Assembly (NCBI GenBank): GCA_019918135.1
Contig: WBZZ01001035.1
Location: forward strand, 63,501 to 127,500
Length of the DNA stretch: 64,000 bases
From: Paulinella micropora
Lineage: Eukaryota > Cercozoa > Imbricatea > Euglyphida > Paulinellidae
Reading direction: 5' to 3'
Shown: piece by piece, positions 56,532 to 64,000 of the stretch
How positions within the stretch are numbered: position 1 is the stretch's first letter
Layout of the letters: each line of letters begins with the position of its first letter
The notes under the pieces: generated by a model
Database searches by the model: none
What the model saw: the letters and a program-made list of their open reading frames with translations, nothing else
Told to the model about the DNA's origin: nothing
Translations under genes and position numbers: made by a program

Positions 56532-58386
56532 TGAATCCGTGGTTCTTTTGTTCTTTCTTTTCGTCTGATTTCAAATAATATGAACAACAATTTATTTTCA
56601 TTAGTTTCTCACAACAATCCCCGCAGTCTAATGTTTTAATATCTGATTTTAGCCTCCTGTCCGATGAGTTTGTCCAAGCACCATTAAGTGGAACATAATT
56701 ATAACTTCCAGACGGCTCACCTGAAGAGTTTGAAGTAGTCCAAGCATGTAGAATTCCCTGAGATGAGCAGATTGTGACATAATTTGAATATCCTCCTGAT
56801 TTCATATATATTTGTGGGTCGTACGTAGAACTTGGTCTTTGTCTTATTGTTAAAGAACCGCTGGATGTTGTTGGAAGAGTTAATGTTGAAGAACAACTTA
56901 TAGCACTCTGAGCATAGATAACTCCACTTCCCCTCGCGTAAAAATTTAAGTCTTGATTGGTATTGCTTCCAGTAGCATATATTGAATTATAACCAAAACC
57001 AACTCCCTGTGTCCCGTTGCTGTTTCTGAATTCAACACCGGCAGAAGATGCTCCAAGATTGGCTGTGACATATAATCCGACTGATGTAGCATGAGACCCA
57101 CTTCTTGCTTCTCCTCTTATATCTGCCGTACTATTAACAACAGATATGCCTGCATTTGCGGTTATTGCCCCTGTATTGCTTATGTTCATCGCCTCGCTAA
57201 ATGCTATGGCTCCTCCAAGTGATACTCCTGATTTGTAGTTAAAAGCGAGTTTGTTGCTTATCTTGTATATTTGAAAGTTGGATTTTAGGTTGCTTGATTT
57301 CCAGCCACCTCCCTCCCAATAACTATCAAAACTTAAAGCAATATTGTCCTGACTATAATTCAATAATTGGAATGTGGGATAAACTGATGTATGAACGAAT
57401 GCTTGAATGTGTGGGCCATTCGCATTTCCTTCTGTTCCATATAATTCTAAGCCACCAGTTGTTCCTACTCCTTTCGTTGTTCTGCCTATGATTATCGGTT
57501 TGCCTAGTGCTGTTGTTATTTTGTCACTCGTTGTTAATGTGGTTGTAGTCATGCCAGCAGTTGAAGTGATTGATGTTCCCGTTATTGTTCCAGCACTTGT
57601 TCTGTTGTTTGAGTTCATATCTAAGTCCCCATAAAACCGCATACCCCCAGCATTGTTAAAACGGACAATGTCAGATGAAGCACTTTTATCCAAAAGTTTT
57701 GAAATATAAAGACCTGCTCCTTTTACATCAAATGCTACATTCGTGAATACATAACCTTTTTGGTTCGCGGTTCCACTTGTAGCAGTATTTAGAGTAAATA
57801 AGAAATATTGATAATCACCAGTTGTCTGCGAAAAGAATATATCTCCTCCATTTAGGTTTAATATCCTCGCCCCATTATATGTAATATTTCCACCATTAAT
57901 GATTTCTTGATTATTAAAATCAGCCGTTGGTGTTAAAGTTAGATATTTTATCGTAGTGCTCGTCCCGTTGAATGTTTTACTTCCTGTTATTGTTTGGTCT
58001 CCTGTTAGTTTCACACAATTGTCATCCAGATATTGCCTATTTACCGCTTCATTCGCATTTTGTGGTGCTCCTAGATTAACAATCCGACTACTATTACAAT
58101 CTAAGCCAGTAGCATTAAACCACGAAACAATCATTCCATCAATAATAAAACTTATTTTTTTCGCAGAAATCTCAAAGTTGTAATACGTATTTGTTTTCAT
58201 ATCCAAACTAGCAATAGACCCAATATTACTGGTAGAATTGAAAACAATGAATGTTCCCTTTGTTGTTGAATTTATTGAATTTCCAGTTATTTCAACACCT
58301 TCTGTTCTTGATACTTCGGCAGTTAAAACCTCAGGAAACCAAACCATAGCAGGAATTAAGACATACACTATCCACACCATCAACAA
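56500..58386 (-). CDS. Fibre / tail-like protein ending in peptidase S74 chaperone domain
   Basis: 628 codons in one frame. The sequence is rich in short beta repeats with Asn/Thr/Ser/Gly, including 'CVKLTGDQTITGSKTFNG', a motif common in phage and viral trimeric fibres. The end has 'SSDRRLKSDIKTL' and 'NHGFIADEV', the hallmark of the intramolecular chaperone domain (peptidase S74, endosialidase type), which helps the fibre trimerise and then cleaves itself off. The catalytic Ser of 'SSDRRLK' is present. The start at 58386 is probably artificial: the reading continues from the next frame upstream. This is the host-attachment fibre of the A+T-rich element. Confidence 0.8.
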   Translation of the reverse strand: MLMVWIVYVLIPAMVWFPEVLTAEVSRTEGVEITGNSINSTTKGTFIVFNSTSNIGSIASLDMKTNTYYNFEISAKKISFIIDGMIVSWFNATGLDCNSSRIVNLGAPQNANEAVNRQYLDDNCVKLTGDQTITGSKTFNGTSTTIKYLTLTPTADFNNQEIINGGNITYNGARILNLNGGDIFFSQTTGDYQYFLFTLNTATSGTANQKGYVFTNVAFDVKGAGLYISKLLDKSASSDIVRFNNAGGMRFYGDLDMNSNNRTSAGTITGTSITSTAGMTTTTLTTSDKITTALGKPIIIGRTTKGVGTTGGLELYGTEGNANGPHIQAFVHTSVYPTFQLLNYSQDNIALSFDSYWEGGGWKSSNLKSNFQIYKISNKLAFNYKSGVSLGGAIAFSEAMNISNTGAITANAGISVVNSTADIRGEARSGSHATSVGLYVTANLGASSAGVEFRNSNGTQGVGFGYNSIYATGSNTNQDLNFYARGSGVIYAQSAISCSSTLTLPTTSSGSLTIRQRPSSTYDPQIYMKSGGYSNYVTICSSQGILHAWTTSNSSGEPSGSYNYVPLNGAWTNSSDRRLKSDIKTLDCGDCCEKLMKINCCSYYLKSDEKKEQKNHGFIADEVKKNIS

Positions 58387-58813
58387 GATTTACATTTGTT
58401 ATATGTTGATTTCCCATATTTAGTCCTCCCGTCATACTAGCAGTGCCGTCTAATCTAAGAAAGGGCGAGTTTGTGTTTCTCCATTGTCCAGTGCTATAAA
58501 TGAGTAGTTGATTATCTGATGCTGTTGTTATAATCACATCGCTATGTGTATCAATACTTCCACTCGCCGACACTTTCGCAGTGTTCGCATCGTGCTCTGA
58601 TAGCCAAGTTGTGATAGACCTGCCATTTAGTTGATTTACATTTGTAATGTTTTGACTTTTCATATCAATCCCCGCACTCGCATTTATTATATTGCTAAAT
58701 GTTTTAATTCCTCCTGTGGTTTGGTCTCCTGTTAGTTTGACCACCGAACCATCAACTGCGAGTAGCGAGATTAATTCCATTATACGTAGAAGCCCCTGAA
58801 ATAGCATAACCAC
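58331..58813 (-). CDS. Middle part of the fibre protein (frameshifted)
   Basis: Carries 'GSVVKLTGDQTTGGIKTFSN' and a module 'DNQLLIYSTGQWRNTNSPFL' that is repeated in the preceding fragment. Frame changes at both ends. Together with the flanking frames it makes one fibre gene of about 1,100 codons (56283-59603). Confidence 0.65.
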   Translation of the reverse strand: MVMLFQGLLRIMELISLLAVDGSVVKLTGDQTTGGIKTFSNIINASAGIDMKSQNITNVNQLNGRSITTWLSEHDANTAKVSASGSIDTHSDVIITTASDNQLLIYSTGQWRNTNSPFLRLDGTASMTGGLNMGNQHITNVNLVDGVDSVCLNSCYGLVS

Positions 58814-59603
58814 CCATATTTAATGCTCCCGTCATACTGGCAGTGCCGTCTAATCTCAGAAAGGGTGGTGTAGTGTTTCTCCATTGCCCCGTGCTATAAA
58901 TGAGTAATTGATTATCTGCGGGGAAGCCTGTTATTGTCACATCGCTGTGGCTATCTATACTTCCACCTGCTGAAACTTTATTATTATTATCATTATGTTC
59001 AAATATCCATTCATCAACATCTTTTGTATTCAGTAAATTTACTCCTGTTATATTCAAATATCCGCCCATACTAATATTACCGAATTCATCAACATTTATC
59101 GGAAATGTTTTATTTACCCAGTTTATTGAATTATATGTGAGATAACTATTAGTGGCTATTGGTGCGGTTATGACTACATCTGAAAGTGTATCAATTGAAC
59201 CTAGGGTGGTATTCCTCCATTTACCATCTACATCGTTGTATGTTAAGTATTGACCGACCACTGGTGCAGATATGTTAGTGTCAATCAGATTGTATAGACT
59301 GGTTTGGTGCGGATTGGATGTATTAGAGCGGTGTTGAGTTGAGGCTTTGACTTCGTCGTTGTCCCTTACTCGTTGCTCTGTATAGTATAAATTTTTTCCC
59401 TCTTTGATGTCTGCTGTGCTTTTGGTAGCCAGCCTCGCATCAAATCGCACATCGGTAAAATAAAGATTTACGGGGTCGGCATTTTCTGGCACTCTGTCTG
59501 TGTTTAAATCGACTATGTTTGTGTAGGTTAAATCTAAGTTAAGTATGTTTAGACTATCGACTGCTAATTCATTAAGTCCTAAGAGCGACTTGAAGTTTGA
59601 CAT
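58752..59603 (-). CDS. N-terminal part of the fibre protein
   Basis: ATG at 59603 is the likely true start of the fibre gene: 'MSNFKSLLGLNELAVDSLNI', then 'NLYFTDVRFDARLATKS' and 'KEGKNLYYTEQRVRDNDEVK', phrases typical of phage-like tail fibres. The frame ends near 58752 where the next frame continues. It contains the first copy of the 'NQLLIYSTGQWRNT' module. Confidence 0.7.
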   Translation of the reverse strand: MSNFKSLLGLNELAVDSLNILNLDLTYTNIVDLNTDRVPENADPVNLYFTDVRFDARLATKSTADIKEGKNLYYTEQRVRDNDEVKASTQHRSNTSNPHQTSLYNLIDTNISAPVVGQYLTYNDVDGKWRNTTLGSIDTLSDVVITAPIATNSYLTYNSINWVNKTFPINVDEFGNISMGGYLNITGVNLLNTKDVDEWIFEHNDNNNKVSAGGSIDSHSDVTITGFPADNQLLIYSTGQWRNTTPPFLRLDGTASMTGALNMGGYAISGASTYNGINLATRS

Positions 59604-59679
59604 ATTATATATATTTATTACATAATTAATTTTATTTTTGTTAAATTATAGCAACAAAGATTAAAAGCATATCTAAATT

Positions 59680-60194
59680 ATGCAGTCAAAGGAAGCATCA
59701 AAGGAAAATTGGAAGAAGGCTGTTCAAGCAAATAGAGAAAATGCTGAACGGCGAAAGGACGAATGGGCTCGCGAACGGCTCCGCAAGAAGGGGGAACTGA
59801 AAGATAAGACAATAGATGAAATATTGAAACTGATGCTGAGTTAAGTGTTGCTAAGGAAATACTGGCAAAACCCGAAATCGTAGAAGACGAAAGCGACAGC
59901 GACAGCGGAATTGATATGTCTGATGTTATTGCTAATCATATGCTTAGAAAGATAAAAAAGAATGCTAAAAAGCCCAAGAAGAAAACCGCAAAGAAAGCCT
60001 CACAACCCAAGAAGCCAGAGAAGGACAGCGAAGAAGAAGAAAGTGAGAGTGAAGAAAGCGAAGATTATGAAACAACAGGCGAAAAACAGCGAGGTGGTAA
60101 AAAACGAAGTGAAAAAATATCAGTTAATGTATATAACAATACACCAAAGAATAAAGAAAGTAAGGAAGCAGAAAACATATTTTTGAAATTTTAA
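59680..60194 (+). CDS. Lys-rich basic protein (one frame break)
   Basis: ATG 59680 opens 54 codons of charged helix ('MQSKEASKENWKKAVQANRE') to a stop at 59844. The natural continuation ('VAKEILAKPEIVEDESDSDS') is in the neighbouring frame, with an ATG at 59916, and runs to 60194. The break lies near 59826. The second part has a strongly basic stretch 'KKNAKKPKKKTAKKASQPKK' followed by an acidic Ser/Glu run. This resembles small DNA-binding or condensing proteins; function is inference. Confidence 0.55.
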
Positions 60195-60361
60195 TGATAT
60201 TCATCAACTTCATTTCTATCTGTCTTCGACAGATTTCTCGTTTGTTGATGAACATCGTATGGAGGTGATATTAATTTAAAACGAAATAAAAAAAAACGAT
60301 GTTTTAGAATATAGCGAGAAATCTGGCGATTAGCCAGATAGAAGCGCAATTCTAAAATATC
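60195..60361. promoter_or_regulatory. Two nested inverted repeats upstream of integrase
   Basis: First: TTCATCAAC (60200-60208) pairs with GTTGATGAA (60244-60252), enclosing hairpin ATCTGTC-TTC-GACAGAT (60218-60234). Second: TTTTAGAAT (60302-60310) pairs with ATTCTAAAA (60349-60357), enclosing ATCTGGC-GATTA-GCCAGAT (60321-60339). The two inner hairpins with flanks (TTCTATCTG...CAGATTTCTCG) are themselves inverted copies. The second ends four bases before the integrase ATG. Confidence 0.75.
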
Positions 60362-61276
60362 ATGGATAACAAACATACGACTGCTAATATTAATACACAG
60401 GATAAGGATACGCAACTAGAAAATACTCCAAAAGGCGAACCAACAGAGGAGGAAAAAAAAGATGCAGCACAGGAAATATTTCGGCAGACAAAGCCCAGAA
60501 CAAGGGGCACAACAATATGGGCAGATAAAGTTTTAGATATGGTAAATATTGATTTAATGTATATGACAAAAGTCGCAACAAAAAATAAAAATTATAATTT
60601 TGCTTTGATTTGGATTGATATTCATAGTCGGTATGCTTATGCTGTCCCGTTAAAAAATAAGTTTTCAACTACGGTATTAGAAGCACTCAAAAAACTACCA
60701 AAGCCCAAGGCATTTATCTCAGACAGCGGTGGTGAATTTAAGGGAGCGGTTGGAGAATGGATTGATAATAATGGTATTAATCATTTTAAGGTTGAAGTGG
60801 GAGACCATAATTCATTAGGTATTGTTGATAGGTTTGTAAGAACTCTACGAGAACAACTCCATGTTATATGGGCTTATAATGGAAACTTTGATTGGATAAA
60901 TTACATTGAAGATGTTGTTTATTATTATAACAAAAAGAAACACTCAACAATTAAAGCCTCACCGATTGAAGTATTTAACGGCACTGATACTAACAAGCAA
61001 GAACATTATGTGGATAAGAATTTGTTTGATTTCAAAGAGGGAGACAAAGTTAGAAAACTTAACAAAAAACATATACTAGAAAAGGGCGGTAAGACTTGGA
61101 GCAAACAAATATATACTTTAAAAGGCCGTAATGGCTACCGCATTATATTAACAAATGATGATATAGTACCGCCCCGACACTTATTAAAGACAGAGGCCGC
61201 CGAAGAGGAACCGGACAACACAAACGACGAACCGGATATTAATAAAGAATTAAAAAAATTAACAAAGGAAAAGTAA
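60362..61276 (+). CDS. Retroviral-type (rve) DDE integrase of polinton/virophage kind
   Basis: 304 intact codons. The RNase H-fold core has the first Asp in 'VNIDLMYM' (Asp64), the second in 'FISDSGGEF' (Asp121), and the third acidic position in 'LGIVDRFVRTL' is Asp156, 35 residues further, where most integrases have Glu. Before the core there is no clear HHCC zinc finger. After it, 'GDKVRKLNKK' and 'IVPPRHLLK' resemble the SH3/chromodomain-like C-terminus of polinton and Ty3-type integrases. The enzyme would insert the linear element into host DNA. Its presence is the best evidence that the A+T-rich DNA is an integrating virus-like element. Confidence 0.85.
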   Translation: MDNKHTTANINTQDKDTQLENTPKGEPTEEEKKDAAQEIFRQTKPRTRGTTIWADKVLDMVNIDLMYMTKVATKNKNYNFALIWIDIHSRYAYAVPLKNKFSTTVLEALKKLPKPKAFISDSGGEFKGAVGEWIDNNGINHFKVEVGDHNSLGIVDRFVRTLREQLHVIWAYNGNFDWINYIEDVVYYYNKKKHSTIKASPIEVFNGTDTNKQEHYVDKNLFDFKEGDKVRKLNKKHILEKGGKTWSKQIYTLKGRNGYRIILTNDDIVPPRHLLKTEAAEEEPDNTNDEPDINKELKKLTKEK

Positions 61277-61480
61277 ACAAAGCATTTACTTAATAGAGAA
61301 CAAATTGAGTCCTCAAATGTTCGTACGAGTGCCAGAGTCCGAAAAAAGAAGGAGGTGCTGGATTTGTAGTTTATTCTAGTTGGTCATCACATAAGTTGGC
61401 AATGTAAGGTACCTTATCCAGAATGTAATAGTTTTTAAGTGCCGACCACGAATGAAACACTCTCACAATGTTATCGACAC
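61277..61480. other. Gap after integrase
   Basis: About 200 A+T-rich bases; no gene or clear signal seen. Confidence 0.4.
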
Positions 61481-61882
61481 CTATTGCGACAAATTAAAGT
61501 ACAAATCTGGATCGCCGGGGCATATCATTTCGATTGCTTTTACACGAGTTGTATCATTGGCGTCCGCTGCATCATGTATGATGTTTGGCTTCTTGTGGTC
61601 GCTAACAAAAGAAACATAGCACTCCTTTCCTTCCCTATACTTTGAAGGAGATTTGGCTTTGGACTTTTTCGGCCTAACCAAGTCAAACGGATTTTCCGCA
61701 TTGCCTTGCTTTCCCTCGGCCGAGGCCTGATGCTTCTGGTCGGCTGGGACATCGCCTTCGGTTGGTACTGGCTCAGTAGGTGCAGGCTCAGTGGGTGCAG
61801 GCTCAGTGGGTGCAGTCTCAGTAGGTGCAGTCTCAGACACAGGCTCAGGAGCGGGAGCGGTGGTCTTCTTCTTTGGTGGCAA
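61481..61882 (-). CDS. Pro/Thr-repeat protein with conserved-looking C-terminal domain
   Basis: 133 codons from ATG 61882. After a basic start ('MPPKKKTTAPAPEP') comes 'TEPAP' repeated about five times, encoded by 15-bp repeats. The C-terminal half ('KECYVSFVSDHKKPNIIHDA') looks like a small folded domain. No family recognised. G+C is higher than in its surroundings. Confidence 0.5.
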   Translation of the reverse strand: MPPKKKTTAPAPEPVSETAPTETAPTEPAPTEPAPTEPVPTEGDVPADQKHQASAEGKQGNAENPFDLVRPKKSKAKSPSKYREGKECYVSFVSDHKKPNIIHDAADANDTTRVKAIEMICPGDPDLYFNLSQ

Positions 61883-61885
61883 CGC

Positions 61886-61927
61886 CTACCCACACATCAA
61901 AAAAGCACAAAACACATGTGTGGGTAG
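61886..61927. repeat. Perfect 11-bp inverted repeat
   Basis: CTACCCACACA (61886-61896) pairs with TGTGTGGGTAG (61917-61927) across a 20-base loop, just upstream of the minus-strand gene starting at 61882. Could be a protein-binding site. Confidence 0.7.
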
Positions 61928-62282
61928 TGCCTGGAAGCAGTTCAATGTATTCTAATGAGGTATTCTAATCCTTTGTTTTGGAGGTAGAGTCATTATTTTG
62001 GAATACACAAAACAACAACATTGCTTTTTTACTAATAAAAAATAATTATATCGTCTTGTGTGAGTGTGTGCCGTGTTGATTGAGTAGAGGTGAGCGGGTA
62101 GGCAGGCACCACACAACACAAACAAGACAACTTAATCCTCCCTCATACATCGATACATATTCCCACCATACTTGTTCAACTATTTGTGTGTTTCTGAATT
62201 TATTTGGTTTGGGATATATTCTGAATATCTTATGTATGCTTGATTGAAGGATAGGTTCTCGTTTTCAATCCCCATAAGTATT
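61928..62282. other. A+T-rich gap
   Basis: No supported gene; includes an A+T patch ACTAATAAAAAATAATTATA near 62030. Confidence 0.4.
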
Positions 62283-62648
62283 CTATCTTGAACTTGCATC
62301 TTTACTATATTCACTCCTATTTACTTTCCTCCATTCTTTGAATAATTTCCTTTCCTTTTCAATCTTCCTCAATTCCTTCTTCCTATTACTTTCATATTCC
62401 CTATCCTCCTCAACATTATTCCTTTCGTTATTAATTCTTTCAATCATAACATCAATGGCTTTCATTTTGGTTATGTCTGGTCTCATTCGCTCCTTCAATA
62501 ATTCTATTTCTTTATGTGCTTTGCTAATTCGTTCTTCGCATCTTATTTTATATTTCTTCAAATTAGTTTTACTCTCTTTCGTCGTCTCAAAAATCTCAAT
62601 CCATTCTTTAATAGTTCTGTCGTCCGTACTTACTAGGTTCTCACTCAT
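62283..62648 (-). CDS. Coiled-coil protein of unknown function
   Basis: 121 codons from ATG 62648. Almost entirely charged alpha-helix with heptad-like spacing ('IKEWIEIFETTKESKTNLKK', 'KAHKEIELLKERM', 'RKIEKERKLFKEW'). No signal, membrane segment or motif. It may be a structural or DNA-associated protein of the element. Confidence 0.5.
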   Translation of the reverse strand: MSENLVSTDDRTIKEWIEIFETTKESKTNLKKYKIRCEERISKAHKEIELLKERMRPDITKMKAIDVMIERINNERNNVEEDREYESNRKKELRKIEKERKLFKEWRKVNRSEYSKDASSR

Positions 62649-64000
62649 TTTCTATCTGAGGGCTAGCGGGCAGGCGGGCAGGCGGGCACACTGCATCATT
62701 TTGCCCGCACACTTTTACTGAATGCTGATAATTATTTTTTCCTTTTTCCATTGGTGCGGCTCCTACTTCAACTTTTTTCCAGATGTTCTCTCAAGTCTGA
62801 TGTGTATATTTTTATGAGTGTGCTTGTTGCCAAAATGTTGTGACGAAGTTGTCATAGACGAATGGGAAGGGTGCTCACACTCAGTTTCCTGTGTCGCGGG
62901 TTCAACTCACACTCGTTATTAAATGACACTTCGTCATGTTTTTATTTTGTTTATTCTTTTATTTACCAACTTTCAATACAGAGCACATTTTTTTTTTTGG
63001 AAAAAGATAAGGGGGCTCAGCACACCGAGAAAGAATAAGAAAAGGGGGATAAGGAAGCCTAGTATTAATAGTTTGAGAAAAAGTGTGATTTTCTAGTTTT
63101 GCTAGCTTTTGTTGATTAATAGGAGAGCGAAATATGGTGAAATGGGCTAAATTTATATATATGAATATAAAGATAAGTGTGCTATAGTAATACCTATAGT
63201 AGTAGTGACTAGAATAATTACATAATTCTAGTAATTAATATTTACTATTAATATTGTAAGTATTGTACTTGAACTCACAAGTAGTAAATTTTTTATTAAT
63301 TAAAGAAATAATTAACATGTATCTCACTAGTAGCAGAAGTAAAGCCGCATGCTTAATCCTAAAACCTTCTTCCATACAAGCCATAGCTCTAGTAACTCAC
63401 TTCTTATTGCCAAGTCTGCTGAGTCAATCAATAACCATTAAACTAGTTAAACTTACAAATAGAAGATCAGAGGCCTCAGGAGAAATTATTTCAAAAATAT
63501 TGTTTTTTCTGTGATTTTTAAAATTATTAAATAGTGGCCGCCCGCATGGCTACGTTACGTAGGGACGCGACCACAAAGATTGCACTTGTAGTTGTGGCAG
63601 AAAGAAACATAAGAACATTTCTATATGTACCTATGGATGCAAACCGATTCACACACACACACAAAAACATAAGCAAATACACACACACACACATACGTCA
63701 CCTATGTCTTATAATTACATGTACATATGTATATACATGTACATATTCTATGTATGTTGACTATTATGCATGTTTGTTGTGTATTATGCGCGTGTGCAAA
63801 GTTTTACCACTGAATCGAACCTGCATTTCAGATAAACGTACGAATTAATGTAGGTTGGTTGTTTCACTTGACAAACAAATGCGCAAAACTCTTTTTCTTT
63901 TGAGTTGAGCGTCCAAGGTTGCCACGATCGAGAGAATATCAAGACATAGTAATATATATGTATATGATATAAAGACAGAGACGGAACAAAAAATAAAAAA
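62649..64000. other. A+T-rich region without supported genes
   Basis: Contains TGGCGGGCAGGCGGG-like short repeats (62668-62688), CA microsatellites (about 63650-63692), TACATGTACAT palindromes (about 63717-63745) and A/T-rich low complexity. Frames of 80-104 codons lack protein-like composition. The element or host sequence continues beyond the window. Confidence 0.4.

Noticed and set aside
62870..62930. CGGGTTCAACTC resembling a tRNA T loop
   Set aside because: No paired T stem or cloverleaf could be built around it.
63651..63745. CA and TACATGTA repeats as a telomere or terminal repeat
   Set aside because: Simple microsatellites with no telomere unit and no inverted partner seen at 55,589.

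Overview
The window joins two very different DNAs. Bases 1 to about 55,588 are extremely G+C-rich (roughly 70% by eye, with G or C runs of 8-20). Bases 55,589-64,000 are A+T-rich (roughly 35% G+C by eye).

The G+C-rich part looks like the genome of a large eukaryote-infecting DNA virus, or an endogenised copy of one. Genes lie on both strands with Kozak-like starts and AATAAA signals just after several stops. The key marker is a very divergent second-largest RNA polymerase subunit (Rpb2-like, 48,361-53,766). Around it are a SNF2-type helicase, a USP-type deubiquitinase, an F-box/LRR protein, a C2H2 zinc-finger protein, a two-RRM protein, a Sel1-repeat protein, a nicotinamidase-like hydrolase with a long extension, a possible deaminase-fold protein, and several large proteins I cannot name. 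Three genes look like surface proteins: two with signal peptide, PKD-like 'WGDG' segments and BspA-like (DUF285) repeats, and one very large N-glycosylation-rich protein with a C-terminal membrane anchor.

Layout: 1-1,894 zinc-rich partial gene; 2,370-15,910 small membrane, zinc-finger, LRR, USP, Sel1, helical, deaminase-like and RRM genes; 16,310-17,135 a G-rich tandem array; 17,601-29,376 surface protein, two large unknown genes, helicase, nicotinamidase; 29,644-39,295 giant glycoprotein and second PKD/BspA protein; 40,007-44,880 nuclear-targeted unknown protein and two small genes; 45,132-47,966 a duplicated gene flanking a 1.4-kb inverted repeat; 48,361-53,766 Rpb2; 53,749-55,588 F-box/LRR gene between direct repeats.

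The A+T-rich part (55,589 to the end) carries a retroviral-type (rve) integrase, a long fibre ending in a peptidase S74 chaperone domain, small membrane and coiled-coil proteins and a Lys-rich protein. This set resembles a polinton-like virus or virophage. It begins a few bases after a short palindrome that ends the second copy of a direct repeat, so it may be a mobile element inserted in the large virus, a virus/host boundary, or an assembly join.

Many genes in both parts are broken by single-base frame changes, often at homopolymers, while others of 600-780 codons are intact. Either the sequence has uncorrected indels or part of the locus is decaying. Coordinates of broken genes should be read with that in mind.
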